Positions 34,490-47,300 of a stretch of DNA of 64,000 nt are shown here, one piece after another; within the stretch, counting starts at the first letter, position 1; every line of letters starts with the position of its first letter. The position numbers and the translations under genes are program-made. The stretch covers positions 2,230,001 through 2,294,000 of the forward strand of contig JAPEIS010000005.1 in the NCBI GenBank assembly GCA_029531795.1, read 5' to 3'. The notes under the pieces were generated by a model. It was not told the DNA's origin, did not search any database, and worked only from the letters and a program-made list of their open reading frames with translations. The DNA is from Sclerotinia nivalis. Lineage: Eukaryota; Ascomycota; Leotiomycetes; Helotiales; Sclerotiniaceae.

Positions 34490-35290
34490 TTTTTTCCATC
34501 TATACCTCCATTTCCAATTTAATCTTATTTATATCAATCAATTCCTTTAAAGTTTGACAAAGTTTAGTCTTCGTTATTGTATCAATAGGATTAATATTTC
34601 CATCGATCCAGTAGATCTCCTGAATCTTTTGTCTCTTATACGATTAGCGAATATATATCAAATCGATTATTAATCGTTTTTCGTATATAATATTGAATCT
34701 AATAAAGTATTTGTAAAGTGATTTCGAATTGGTATATACTATAAATGAAATAGAATGATTGCAAATAGCTATTTGATTAAGGGAAGATTTTATAATACTT
34801 GCTATATCGAATCCAAGAGTTATTGTATAAAGTTCTAAAGTTAGTATATTTTTAGTAACTCTTTTGCATTTAATAGAAATCCAATGAAAAATATTTACAT
34901 TTTTGGATTTGTCTATTAGAATTATAATATACCCGATTTGAGAAGAATAATCAGGATTATTCGCAAATCCTGCATTTACGAATACAAAAAGGGTAAGAAT
35001 CTTTAAATCGAAAGAAACGAATCTCAATCCTTTAGTAGCATTATAGAATTGTCAAGAAAGAATCTTATTCAGAAATTCAATATCTTCTGGAGTAAAATCG
35101 GTAACTTGAGTAGCGCGGGATAATGAATATACAGCCTTTGATTGGATGAGATTAACAATATATATTTTTCTAATCTACTGAACAATATATTATTCTTGAG
35201 TTGAAATATTCTTTTGTAATTTGCTTTTGGTATCTTTAAGATCTGTAAGGCTAAAAACGACTTGTTGAAGGTTTTTTCGACAAAAAAGAA
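34490..35290 (-). pseudogene. Ty1/copia pol fragment: end of RT and RNase H
   Basis: On the minus strand, QSKAVYSLSRATQVTDFTPE near 35130 is the end of a copia RT. It leads into an open 127-codon RNase H (35027-34644) with FVFVNAGFANNPDYSSQIGY (first Asp now Asn), IKCKRVTKNILTLELYTITLGFD and FIVYTNSKSLY. A tail with YWIDGNINPIDTITK, near 34580, reads like the usual copia end (DG-NPADA-TK). Only this 3' part of the element is present. The right junction with Gypsy-3 gag (about 35300-35420) is not sharply defined. Confidence 0.8.
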
Positions 35291-35419
35291 ATTGATTGTA
35301 ACTCTATACTATAAGATTCTGTATTTGTTGATAATTCTTATCTTATAAATTTCTCTCTTTACAATACTTTTTATATTTAGATTGTTGTTATAAGTTCCTT
35401 CATTTGTTTTTCCAAATTT

Positions 35420-36560
35420 CCAAATTCAACGATTCTATTCATCGATATATTATATAATCCAAAGTTCCTTTGAATTTGGTTTTCGATTGATCTATAAAAT
35501 TGACTTTTCTTCTGAATCTTCTGATTCTTCGAATTGATTATCCTTTAATTGTTCTTTAAAATCTAAGTCTATACAATTTAGAGTGTATAACTGAAATACG
35601 AATATCGTATTGAATTGCTTCTTGCTCTTCCAAGGTTTCTTATTCCGATTGAAGTTTCCTTGTTTCTTTTGACGATGAATTGCGGTTCTATATTTTGATT
35701 ATCTATATTCGAAGTATAACTTCTTATTTCTATATTTATCCATTTCTTTCTTGGATAGTTTTCCTTGGATAATAGTATTCAGTTTTATTGGATCTTTATA
35801 ATTTTCATTTTTAGTTTAATATTGTCTTCCTTCGTTTCGCTTGTAATTCTGATCTGAATAGTTTTGGAACTTTTTATCTCGCTAATATTCGTAAAATCGA
35901 TTATCGATCTTAATTGCAAGTTCTATTATTTCGTTGATATTTGTAGGTTCGATGCTTTTTGCAAGTTCCAATTTTATATGATCTTTGAGACCGCAATGGA
36001 AATAATTTAGCAAAGTCTATTGATTCTATCCGGTTTGATTAATATGTTATCTGAATTCTATAGTATAATTGATTGTTGTTCCGGTTTGTTTTAAAGCGAA
36101 TAGATTTCATTCGGCTATCTTAACTTTGTTGATATCCCTAAATACTCGTCCGATTTCTCTTTTGAATTCTGCGAAGCTTTCGAAAATGATTTATGTAATT
36201 GTTATATAATGATTTCCAGACTTGATAAAGTAATCTCTGAAATAAGGTTGAATCCATTTAGTTGTTTCTTTACAAAAATAAAAGGAGGTATATAGACTAT
36301 AATTGTTAGGAATCATAAATTTGGCAATATTGAATTTGAAGTACATTTCGATTTGGAATAAAAAGATTTCAAGTTCTTTTCGATTACTATAATACTTGTC
36401 GGGTATTGTTACTTGTAAAGTTTCTGTGATCTGTACTAGGATAGGATCGGTATCTGATAGTTCGATATTGTTATTGTTGTTGTTATTGTTTGGAGGGGTA
36501 TTGATAATAGGATCTTGCGAAGATATAATTCGAAATGAGATATACTAAGTCGGTATTTGA
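35420..36560 (-). pseudogene. Gypsy-3 gag remnant
   Basis: Minus-strand translation from about 36540 gives an Asn-rich N-terminus, then a Retrotrans_gag-type core: KYYSNRKELEIFLFQIEMYF, FCKETTKWIQPYFRDYF near 36270, EFKREIGRVFRDINK near 36150, then NYFHCGLKDHIKLELAKSI near 35990. A zinc-knuckle region near 35720 (LYFEYR, with Cys replaced by Tyr) is followed by an acidic stretch (FEESEDSEEKS). The upstream LTR at 36581 fits gag being the first gene. pol should follow on the left but is replaced by the copia fragment. Confidence 0.75.
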
Positions 36561-36580
36561 ACTAATAAAGATATTCAAAG

Positions 36581-36930
36581 TGTTATATTACTATAATCCT
36601 TTATTATTAAAAAGTAATCAAGAGATTTATAAAAAGGCTATAATAATTTCTATTAAAGATCAAATAAGGGTTTAATGAAAATAAAAGATATAACGATTGT
36701 ATTGTATAATAATTATAATATTTAAACTAATAATTATTCTTGAATACAAAGTTCTACAAATAAAGGAATCCATCCTGCTTATATAGACCTTCGTACTTGG
36801 GAGCCCTAGAAGCCCTCGAAGCTCCAATACTCCGGGAGCATTGGGAGCCTTCGAAACTCCAATGCTTCATACTCCATTACATGATCTGATACTAATATGG
36901 TCTGTGCTCGTTTGTTCCTACAATCATTCT
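36581..36930 (-). repeat. Gypsy-3 5' LTR, left piece (3' end of the LTR)
   Basis: It matches the reverse complement of 57089-57583 from the LTR end inward, with heavy transitions (GGCGTAACAC is now AATATAACAC). It stops at 36930 after CTACAATCATTCT, and the remainder of the same LTR continues at 54485-54571. The 17-bp tandem repeat found in the 57-kb LTRs is absent; a different GGGAGC/GCTCC-rich stretch occupies 36797-36870. Confidence 0.85.
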
Positions 36931-37049
36931 ACACACAACATTTTCGAAGAATTGAATTTTTCGAAAAACGCGTTTATTATCGCGTTTTATTGATCAATCG
37001 ATCGTTCTTATTATCTATAGGATTTAAAAACGAAACTTTTCAGCCCCGG

Positions 37050-38573
37050 CAGGCGTTGTATGGATGCGTTTCCGTTATTATGCTTTCCGTTTCTTCGATT
37101 TCCTTTTTCTCCCAAGTCCTTATTAATATAGTTAATACTGTTACTAATAGAGCAAATGAAGGTTAACAGATTTTCAGTTTTATCGCTTCGCTATAGGACG
37201 ATTATCTCAATACCGAAGCAGTTCGGGCTCTCCTTGCCCGACTTCGAAAACCCTTGATTGTGTTATATACCGATATCTCTTTTATAGCAAACAAGCATTT
37301 CGATATATTTATCAATGAATCTCATCCTCCTCGATCTATCAAACCTTCTACCAAAACTTCTACCAATCTCCCTAACCCTGATACACAAACCTTTCAATTA
37401 GCACTCGCACCTGAAATCGCTAAACCTATAAGAGGCCTTTCTACAATCCAATATCTCAAGGATTCTATCTATGTTCAAAAGGCTGCGACTCCTTTACCAT
37501 CAATTATATAATCTACAAATCCAAAAACTAGAAACCGAACCGGATCTCAACCCAAAACTCAATCTCAAATCTTATACAAAATTGATATTCGTCTTTTTGT
37601 TCGAATTGGATTCGATCATCTAGTTCGAAAAGCCGGTTCTTTTGTTGTACTTAATGTATTGAAAGGACAATTAGGAAACGATGCTAAATTTTTGAAAGAA
37701 GTTTAAACAATAAATACTGAGTTTGTATTATATACGAACTCTTTAGCGAATTTAACAGTTTTAGAAAACCTTTCAAATATAATCGAAAAAGTATTCGAAA
37801 TCTGCAAAATCGAATGACAACAATTATGAATTACATATCGATTGAATTATATTCTACGAATCGTTACAACTCTGGGAGATTTATAACAATTGATCATCGT
37901 TCTAATCGAATCGGAAACTATATTCGATGTCATTAATGATAATATAGGATAACAAACAATCCAAGCAATTGAATCTATATAAAGCAAAGAATCCGGATTG
38001 TATAATTCTACTTGGTTTTTGAATTTTCTAGCTTTGTAATATATAGTTTTTCCCAAGAATCTTCGGATTCTAGAAACTATAATTAATATTTCCCAAATCG
38101 TTTTCAAACCTAAGATAATCCAATGTATTCGATACTTTCAATAGTACAATATTCGAACTTGTTTTCGTTTAGAAAGATGCCGAATCTATAATACAATCGA
38201 ATATACAGAAAAGAATTATTCAACTCGATACAATACAACTTATGCTTGCTCAGCGAGGTGCCTATATTGTGGAGGCCCCTATTTTGCAGACAATCTATAT
38301 TGCTTTCTTCGTCTTACTAACAAAGGTTCCAAAAGCAAATCGGAAAAACAAGTTATTTAGAAAATCTCAAAAGAAGTTAGGGTTAGAGTTTGTGCTAATA
38401 CAAAATGCTTTTGAATCCCAAAAGCCGATTCCTTTATAAAAGAACCTATTGTTCCTTCAATTCCAATCCGAACTTCTTCGATATTATCTTTATTGATACC
38501 ATTTCCTTTTAATCTTTCTAATCGTTTTATTATATTAGAAACTCCTCCTCTTTTGATTTCTTTTAATGTATAA
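37050..38573 (+). pseudogene. Tad-C1 ORF1, broken by stops
   Basis: This is the gag-like nucleic-acid-binding protein. The register that ends at TAA 38571-38573 carries SFIANKHFDIFINESHPPRS near 37270, a Pro/Thr/Ser-rich stretch near 37340-37560, FLKEVQTINTEFVLYTNSLA near 37700 (with a stop inside), and the zinc-knuckle segment CSARCLYCGGPYFADNLYC near 38244-38300, still intact. It ends in a Pro-rich tail. The start is uncertain: no ATG is shared by both copies, and I use the region after the leader. The ORF 38242-38439 in another register is a shadow. Confidence 0.75.
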
Positions 38574-41500
38574 TTCTAGATTATCTTCTAAATCATTGAT
38601 CATTTTACAAGCTAATATAGCCAAAAACGCTACTTTATACAAATTAGTACTTTTCTTAACCAATGATTCTTGTATTGATATAATTCTGATTCAAGAACCT
38701 TATACATTCTTAGATATCTCACATCGAATTACTAAATCCCATTCTGTTTATAAAACTTTCATATCATTCGACAACTAGGAAACCCGGTTTCGTATGATAT
38801 CTTATATCCGAAAAAATGTAGACATTCGAGTTAGTTAGCTTTGGTCTGTATCCTTTTGGGATTTATTATTTTTATAAATTCAATCTTTAACTAATTCTAT
38901 TCTTACAATCATTAATATTTATAATGCTTTTAGAAATTGTACAAATGAAAACCAAACAATACAAACTCTTTTTGATTTACCTTCGAATATTTTAAATTCT
39001 ATATTTCTTGCAGGGGATCTAAATCTTTATTATTCAAAATGGAATCCCTTTTGTTCTTCACATTCAAATTCTACAGAATCTTTTACAATCTGGTTAGATA
39101 CAAATTCTTTCAATTTTCTTTCTACAATCGGTGAACCTATTTACAATTTAGGCAATGTTCTCGATCTAACTTTTCTTTCAGGATTATATACAGCCAATAC
39201 AATTTCTGCATCGCATTTGGATACAATTTCCGATCATCGATCCTTATTGACAATTTTGAATTGGAATATAAGGTTTCAGGATCCGATCCAAAAACTCCGA
39301 ATCAATATATTAAACAAAAAATTCTTTTTTATTTTATTAATAGAGAATCTATTGAATCTAGATCTACTAGTTTTGAACATAATTACAAATCTTGATAAAT
39401 TAGTTTTAGATATCATTCAAGCTCTACAATTAGTATACACAAGATCAGCTCAAAGATCACTCAGCCGAAATATAGGTCAACCATAATAAAGCGAGATCTG
39501 CCGGACAGCTGTTCAAGAAAACCGAACGAACAACTTTTCAGAATCAAAACAAAATTTTCGAAAGGTTATCAAAAAAGCGAAAAAGGAATTCTGGCTTTTT
39601 AAACTTGATTTAGTTAAGGAAATAAAAGATATCTTTAAAATAACAAAATGGTATCAATCAGTTGGAACATATTGAACTCCTCTTTTAGTAGATTCTTTAG
39701 ATTATTCTTTTGCTATAATAATTCAAATTAAAAGAGATCTATTTATCAATAATCTGTTGACCAATACAACTAAAGTTAACGATATCTCATTTGATTTGTC
39801 TTCAACTTCCATTCGTTCAATTGCCTTTCCTACTATCACAATTCAGGATATTCAAATTGTTATCCTTTGTATAGATAATACAGCTCCAGGAATAGACGAG
39901 ATCCCTATCAAGATTCTACAACTAATATAGCTATTGATCGAATTATATATCTTACAATTCTTTCAAAAATACTTCGAAATAGATCATCATCTTAAATGCT
40001 TCCGATCAGCGATTATAATTATCGTTTCGAAATCGAACAAATCAAATCGTACAAATCCTAGATCCTATAGATCAATAGTTCTGCTTTCAGTATTAGGAAA
40101 AGATCTCGAATGTTTGATTGCAAAGAAGATGTTCTGGATTGCTATAACCCTCAAAGTATTAGTCAAATAACAATTCGGAGTGTTTCTTTTGTGTTCATCA
40201 GTTGATTTTACAATTTGCTTTATATATGATTTGGAAATGGCTTTGAATTTAGGTTTTAAAGTTATCTTATTAATTATGAATATCAAAGGTGCTTTTGATA
40301 CTATTCTCCCAGGACATTTGGTTCGCCGATTTAGGGAATAAAGATGATCTGATAATCTAGTTCGATGGATACAATCGTTCTTTACAAATCGATCAATTCG
40401 TATTCGGCTTGATGGCGAAACAGGGTTCAATACTAGTATTGGATATGGTTTGTTATAAGACTTCCCAATTTTATTTATCCTTTTTATACTTTATATAATT
40501 CCTTTGTTTTGATTAGATAATTCTATTCGAAGATTTAAATATACAGACGATATTGTATTAGTAGTTTTTTCTTCAAATTTATAATTTAATTGTAATCAAT
40601 TATAATCCGAAATGCTGGAGGCTTTGGATTGGGGCAAATCTGAAGGGATCATTTTCGATCCTATGAAATCTGAATTGATATATTTCTTTAGAGGTTTTAG
40701 GAAAGATATCGAAAGCTCTATTATTCATACAGAAAATCTTTTAATAATAGAAAAACTAGATCTATTAAGATAATTAGGGGTTTACTTTGATAGAGAACTA
40801 AGTTTCAAATCTTATATTCAGATTCTTTCAACTAAAGCTATTATTATTGCGAATATATTATATTCGCTTGAAAAAAAAACTCAAGGTATCCCATCAATTT
40901 TGTTTTAAAGAATGGTTACAGTCTGTATCCTAAAGAAATATTACTTTGCAGTCGAAATCTAATGGCCTGGCCGAACTAGAAAACGAGGCTTAAACTTCAT
41001 AATCTCGAATCAAATGGATAGACATTTGAAGCTTTTGAATAAGATTGTACTAACTAGTACTCGAGCAATTCTTTTTGTATTCTGTATAACTAATACTGTT
41101 ATTCTATACAAAGAATCAAATCTGATACCTTTTGAGATTGAACTAAATTTGATATCCTAAAGCTTCGTTGCCCGAATAGTTCGGCTAAATCCTAAATATT
41201 CCTTTCGAATTCGAATTAAAAATATCCTAGTTAAAGTTAAAACTAGAACTGCTGAATCAAGGTTCTCAAGAATTATCCTAGCTTTTCCAAAAGCTGAATA
41301 TATCAATCCAATTGCTTTTCCCCCTTGAAGGAACAAAGAACCATATATTATTACAGAAACCCAGATCGATGGCCCTCTCAATCGTTCGAAAAAACGAACA
41401 GCTAAGGATTTCGAAAGGTTTATATTTACGATTCCAAAAAGTGATTTACAAGTCTTCTTCGATAATTTGAAAAACGAAGCTCTGGATAATACTATAGAAG

Positions 41501-42351
41501 ATAGATTAATGATTTATTAATATAATCTACAAATGGATTAATAGACTTTCTTATTAGACTATAATACTGAAGTCTTCGATATTGAAACAGCTACAGTTTT
41601 GAAAGATGCTCAAACAACAATACAGTTACCTTCAACTAGATTCGTTACAAACCTTTAGGTTTTCTTGAATAACCTAAAGATTGTTATACAATTAGACTCT
41701 CATTCTATTGGATCCTTTCAATCTATATTTGAAGAATTCTGCAAACTAACTATAGCTTGGCCTTTCAGGCCCCGTTTGCCATATACTCGCCCTAATTCAA
41801 TTTGAATTCGATAGATTCCTGAGCACCTAGATATCCCTGGAAACGAAGCAGTGGATAAAGCAGCTAAAGAGGGAGTAATACTCCCATCTCTATTTGATCC
41901 TATTTACACTTTCGTCTTCTTGAAAAGAATTGTTAAAACGAATACCAAATCAACAAGAACTAAATTATAAACAATTATAGTATTACAAAACTACAATGAT
42001 CTTTTTATAACTTATAATAACAAATCGATTATACTTTCTTTTGATCGAATGATACTAGAATATATCCTAACAATCAGATCTCAATACGGCGATTTCGCAG
42101 TGTATCACGATCGCTTCAATCACAAAGATGCTTATATACTATATTCATATAGGAAAAGAAAATCCCCTTTTCATTTTTACTTTTGTAAAATTGGAAATGC
42201 TCAAAAAACCCTTTCAAAGTTATTACCATCTAAAGCCATCCTCTATCTTTTGGGAAATATAGAAAGAGTAGCGAAATTAACAGTTTGGTTCAAATCTACA
42301 AGATTCTATTAGAATATATATCCTCGATTCCCTATACAATTTATTGATTGA
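38566..42351 (+). pseudogene. Tad-C1 ORF2: endonuclease-RT-RNase H, broken by stops
   Basis: The frame has 1261 codons from ATG 38566 to TGA 42349-42351, exactly as long as in copy 2. Endonuclease: IDIILIQEPY near 38670 and TISDHRSLLT near 39220. RT: APGIDEIPIKIL near 39880, YRSIVLLSVLGKDLECLIAKK near 40070, LIMNIKGAFDTILPG near 40270, KYTDDIVLVV near 40540 with both catalytic Asp residues kept. RNase H: QVFFDNLKNEALD near 41450, IPEHLDIPGNEAVDKAAK near 41820. C-terminal knuckle remnant: YHDRFNHKDAYILYSYRKRKS near 42110. It is damaged by stops only and inactive. Confidence 0.9.
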
Positions 42352-42795
42352 AGAATTGCTTTGATTTTTATTTTTATTTTTATTTTATATTATTTTTGGA
42401 TTTTCTTTATATAAAACGTTGGGTTTTGATTCGGAAAGATTAAATTTGTATAAACTTTAAAAAAAAAAAAAAAATATCTTTATATTAACAAAATCATATT
42501 AAAAAGTTCGATTGCGATAACAAAAAAGAGGAGATCAGGAATCGAGGGATCTAATTGTATTGTAGAGGATAACTGAAATACCTACCTAAAGGATTAACTT
42601 AATATACAACAACAATTATATAAACCCTATTGAAGTATTTAGTATATATAATACTAGTAAATTTAGATTAGCTAGTTAGAAACCCAAGGGCCTTCCTCCC
42701 CTGGCGTCCTTTATCCCAATTGGGAATTTGAGGCCTGTACTTCGCACAGAGCCTCGGACGAAAAATATCACACACACACACACACTACAACCACC
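42352..42795 (+). other. Tad-C1 3' untranslated region, hairpins and (CA)n tail
   Basis: No gene. It contains an A-run near 42461, GGGCCTTCCTCCCC-type and GAGGCCTG-CAGAGCCTC hairpins at about 42690-42755, then (CA)n at 42769-42785 and the target motif CTACAACCACC. Confidence 0.75.
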
Positions 42796-42894
42796 ATACA
42801 CACATAAAACCTCGACACTCTCAGCTTACTTCATTAGAAGAGAAATCGATCACAACTATATTGTTTATTTCATACTTTACATTACGAAATAACG

Positions 42895-44397
42895 TTGCCC
42901 GTTGGACACTGTAATAAAATCAAAAAAAATCAAAAATCATTATTCATAGCACCACCCATCATCCCCGAAGGATTTCTTCAAAAGGTTTTGATGGAATCTA
43001 TTGCAGCAGTTTCCATTAGAGCGTTTGAAGGACAATCCCTCTTCGATCCAGTAACTAAATTCCTAGATCAATATTGTATCAACAATTATAACCTCCCTTG
43101 ACATTTAAAAGAGACCTTAGGTAAACTCAACAACGAATTTGTATCTGTAGCAACAAACTACTTTCAAGTATTTATCTCTAATACGATATCTACGAGATTC
43201 ACAACTATTAGAATCTCTTTCCTCACTCCTTAGCTTTTCCAGATCAATATTAAAACTATATACACAAAAACTACAATCTCTATACCAAATGAAACAGAAA
43301 AATCCAAGGATAAGTCTTCGGCTACAAAAAACAAGAATATCCGAAGAAACGATAAGGATAATAGGTTCTTCGTCTGATTTCTATCCAACTACTCAGCGAG
43401 GGATATACATATTTACGCTATCTATACCAACCTCAAGAATCAACTAAGAGTATACAATGTAGCCCTTAAAGAAGTGCAATATACAAAATCAGGACTTGCA
43501 CTTTACTCTTACAAATCAGATTTCATTAATATATTGGAATCACAAATACAAACTATCTGTATCTACTTTGACTCTCCGGTTGGGAAAGTACGAGTAGAAC
43601 GAAACATACAATGGCTCTTATACCGAATCTTCAATGTTCCTAGACGAATTGGGTACTTCGAAAACAATTAATATACGATCGGCAATATAACATCAGAAAT
43701 ACTATCCACAGTTATTAAGGAACTAATATATATCATTTCATTTTCAGTAATAGAAATACCAAACAGCAAAACAGACGAATCCAATTCGATCTGCGATTGG
43801 TTCGTCAACTTTCTATACAACACCAAAATGGAACAAATCCCGAAAACCTTATGTATTTTCGGATATACAATTACTGCCCGACCAATGGTCTGAAAGTACA
43901 AGATTATTCAATACAGCAAATACTGGAATTGGTACAACGAAAGAAACTATACCAAAGCCAACAAATACCATCTTTGCAGCGCTACAGACTACAAGGAGTA
44001 CAAATATTCGAATAGATACGATACACAAAGCAAACATGCCTGCTCACCCCGTTGCTTACACTGCCACGGCCCATACACAGCAGATAACAAAAAATGCTCC
44101 TTTTATACTAATCAAGGGAAAAGCTTCACTAAAGAACAAAAAAGTGAAGTCAGAAGAACAGCAAACCTTGCTATAAACAATGCCCGAAACAAAACTGAAT
44201 ATATTTCGGTACCAAAAACAACAACAATCTTTAAACCAACCAACGATATAGATACCACAGCGAAAGAATCCACCCCCTTTAGACCTTGCACCCCTTTTTC
44301 ATAACCCCCCCTGAGAGTATCTTCATCTACAATCCGCTCTACCAGATTTGCTACCCCAGAGACGATTGAATTCTTTAATTCATATAATAATGAGTAA
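42895..44397 (+). pseudogene. Tad-D ORF1: gag-like protein with intact zinc knuckles
   Basis: One register of about 500 codons ends at TAA 44395-44397, with about six internal stops. The first open codon used here (42895) is TTG, so the true start is not settled. Landmarks: IPEGFLQKVLMESIAAVSIRAFEGQ near 42965, ALKEVQYTKSGLALYSYKSDF near 43465 (the LLKEVQ block), and KHACSPRCLHCHGPYTADNKKC at about 44032-44100, where the cysteines and histidine of a zinc-knuckle pair are all present. The tail is Pro/Thr-rich. The protein would bind the LINE RNA. The ORFs 43797-44015 and 43849-44037 are shadows. Confidence 0.8.
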
Positions 44398-47300
44398 ATA
44401 ATATCTTTCCATTTTTCAAATTAATATAGACAGAAGTACAATTGTATACGAAATAGCATTTTCTATAGTATATAATGAAAATATCGATATTATCCTTATA
44501 CAGGAACTATATATATCACAAGACCTTTCCTATCGATTAATCAAACAGCACCCAATGTACCAATACTACTCTCCTACGGACAATTGGGAAGAAAGCAAAT
44601 ATTCTAGAGTGATCTTATATATTCGCAAAGAATTAGGCATTCCTATCATTCAAATCAAACCTTTTACCGAAAATCCACATTCCCTTTCGGATATACTTTT
44701 CCTTCAATTGGAAAACAAATCCAATTACAAAATCAATATTATTAATATATATAATTCCCCCCATGGAACTTCAACCCGGGCATAATTAACTATTTAGATT
44801 TTTATGAATATTTCAAATACTTTCTTTATAGGAAATATATTTCTATACAGAGACTTTAATTTGTTATATTCTTCCTGGTAACCTTCTTACAAGGACATTT
44901 ACTTTCTAGGAGTCTCCCCCTTTACTAGATAGCTGGACAGTTTACAATTAACCTTCTCATCTAAGATTGACAAACCTATATATATAACTGGTAATATCCT
45001 AAACCTAGCCTTCGGTTCCAATGTACTAATTCAAATGAGATTCAATACAAGGGTAGCAATCTATCTAGACATCACATCGGATTACTTCCCATTCATAACC
45101 GAAATCCCCTAGGAAATAGAATAACAATACACTACAAAATGATTAAGGTTCAAAAACCTGAACTCTACCCTTTTCAAACTCCTCCTGGAAACGAACCTGA
45201 TTATGATCAAAGAGGCCTCAAGAAATGAATAGGATCTCGATTTGTATACTGAAAATCTGATATCGGCAATCTACAGCGTTTATAACGGAGCAGCTAAAAG
45301 AACAACAAATCAAAACAAAAGATAACTATAATGGAATACTGAATATAGTGATATTCGTATCCAATACCATCATTAACTATCAAGTAAAAGCGAATTCAGA
45401 AAAACGATCAGGAAAGCACAGAGATCTTTCTATCGTACAAAAATGGATCAGGTACAACAGACCAAAAACGTTTTTGCAATGACTAAATGGTACAGGATTA
45501 CAGGGTCCTTCCACTTACCCCCTTTGAAAAACCCTTTGGCGTCCAATTTGCCATTAGCAATGGTCACTTTAGCTAAATAAAGAATCCTGGTCAATAATCT
45601 TCTAAAAAGAACAACTGAAGTAGGAGATATCTTTATCGATTGCTCTATAATCCCATCCATTTCTTTACCCTCTCCAATTATTAATAATTCTTTAATACAG
45701 AACGCCGTCCTCAAAGTAGAGAATACAGTCCTAAAGGCAGACAAACTCCCAATAACGATATTGAAGGAAACCTGGTTATTCATTGAATCACATATCACTA
45801 TATTATTTTATAGCTATCTAGATATCGGCTATCACCCGAAACTCTTTCGGAATGCGATCCTAGCTATCATACCTAAGTTCAACAAGGTAGATTTATCGAC
45901 CCCGAGATCATACAGATCTATTGCTCTCCTATCAATACTAGGCAAAGGATTAGAACAGCTAATTGCTAAACAGATATCCTAAACATCGATCATCTACAAA
46001 ATTATAACCACACACCAATTTGGAGCCCTTCCTTTGAGATCAGCAATTGATCTAACGATATGTTTCACTTATAATATTGAACAATCCCTTAGCATAAATG
46101 AATCAGCTTCTTTGCTAACACTAAACATCAAGGGAGCTTTCGATACAATCCTCCCAGATCAACTTATACACAGATTACACGAACAAGGATGACTATATAA
46201 TCTAACCAAATGATTAACTTCCTTTATCACAAGGAAATCTATACAGATCCAATTGGACAGGATCATCGATCCAAAAACAGAAATTGACTACAGGCTTCCT
46301 CAAGGATCCCCTATCTCGTCAATTCTCTTTATACTGTACATCGCCCCGATTTTTAAAATGGGAAAGAACACAATCAAATTCGGATATACAGACAACATTG
46401 TTATTATAACAGCTTCAAACTTTCTATCCGACAACGCCAAATATCTCACCTCTACAATCAACGAGATCCTCTCTTAGGGTATCTCGGAAAGGATCACCTT
46501 CGATCCGGGCAAATCCGAACTAATCCACTTCTCGAAACGAAGAACAAACCAAAATCCAAATACAACTTCGACAATCCCAATGAAGGATCTCACGATCAAA
46601 GAATTAAATAACGGGAGATTATATCTTAGATAGTTCGGAATCCTTTTCGATAAGAAACTTTCTTTCAAATGGTATGTAAGAGAACTCGTAGCGAAAACAA
46701 TGGTAGTTGTCAAGGTTTTTAAATCTCTAGACAATTCGATGAAGAACGTTCCAATCAATTTATTTCGACAAGCAGCCGAAGCATACATACTCAAAAAGGC
46801 ATACTGCAGAATGAAAACCTAATAGCTAGAAAGGATACATCCTAGGAAAGAACATAAAATAAACAATAGAATAAACACTTATATCAACGTCCTAATTAAA
46901 GTGATCCTGGAATATACCAAAACAATTCTGTCAATTTGGAAAACAATAAATATAGTTACCCTTTACCAAGAATCAGGATTCAGATCCTTTGAGATCGAAC
47001 TCGATAGTATCACTCGATAGTATCGTTGTAATAGCAACGGTCCGAACAAAGAGATTCGATCCTTATCACCTTTTAGTATAAAGAGTAGATTGGATATAAA
47101 AAGATTGTAATATATTCAAAACCCGATATATTATAAGAATACTGTCCCTTTTACTATCAGAACAAATCAATCCTCTAACAGCATCGAAATGATTAGAAAC
47201 TGAATCAAAGGAACAAACCCTGAATTGTATAAATAGCCTCAACAACCGAAACAAAAAGAATGCTACAAACGATTTCAACGAGTTCTATAGCCTATTCCCA

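Larger units (their letters stand above)
36931..42795 (+). mobile_element. Tad-C LINE copy 1
   Basis: A complete Tad-like LINE: leader, ORF1, ORF2, an A-tract about 300 bp before the end, hairpins and a (CA)n tail followed by CTACAACCACC (42785-42795). It is collinear with copy 2 (48619-54496) at a constant offset of 11,690 bp through both ORFs. It inserted into the Gypsy-3 LTR as the first of three adjacent LINEs. Confidence 0.9.

Noticed and set aside
42769..42785. (CA)n as an independent microsatellite
   Set aside because: The same tract ends three LINEs at the same place relative to their hairpins, so it is better explained as a LINE tail.
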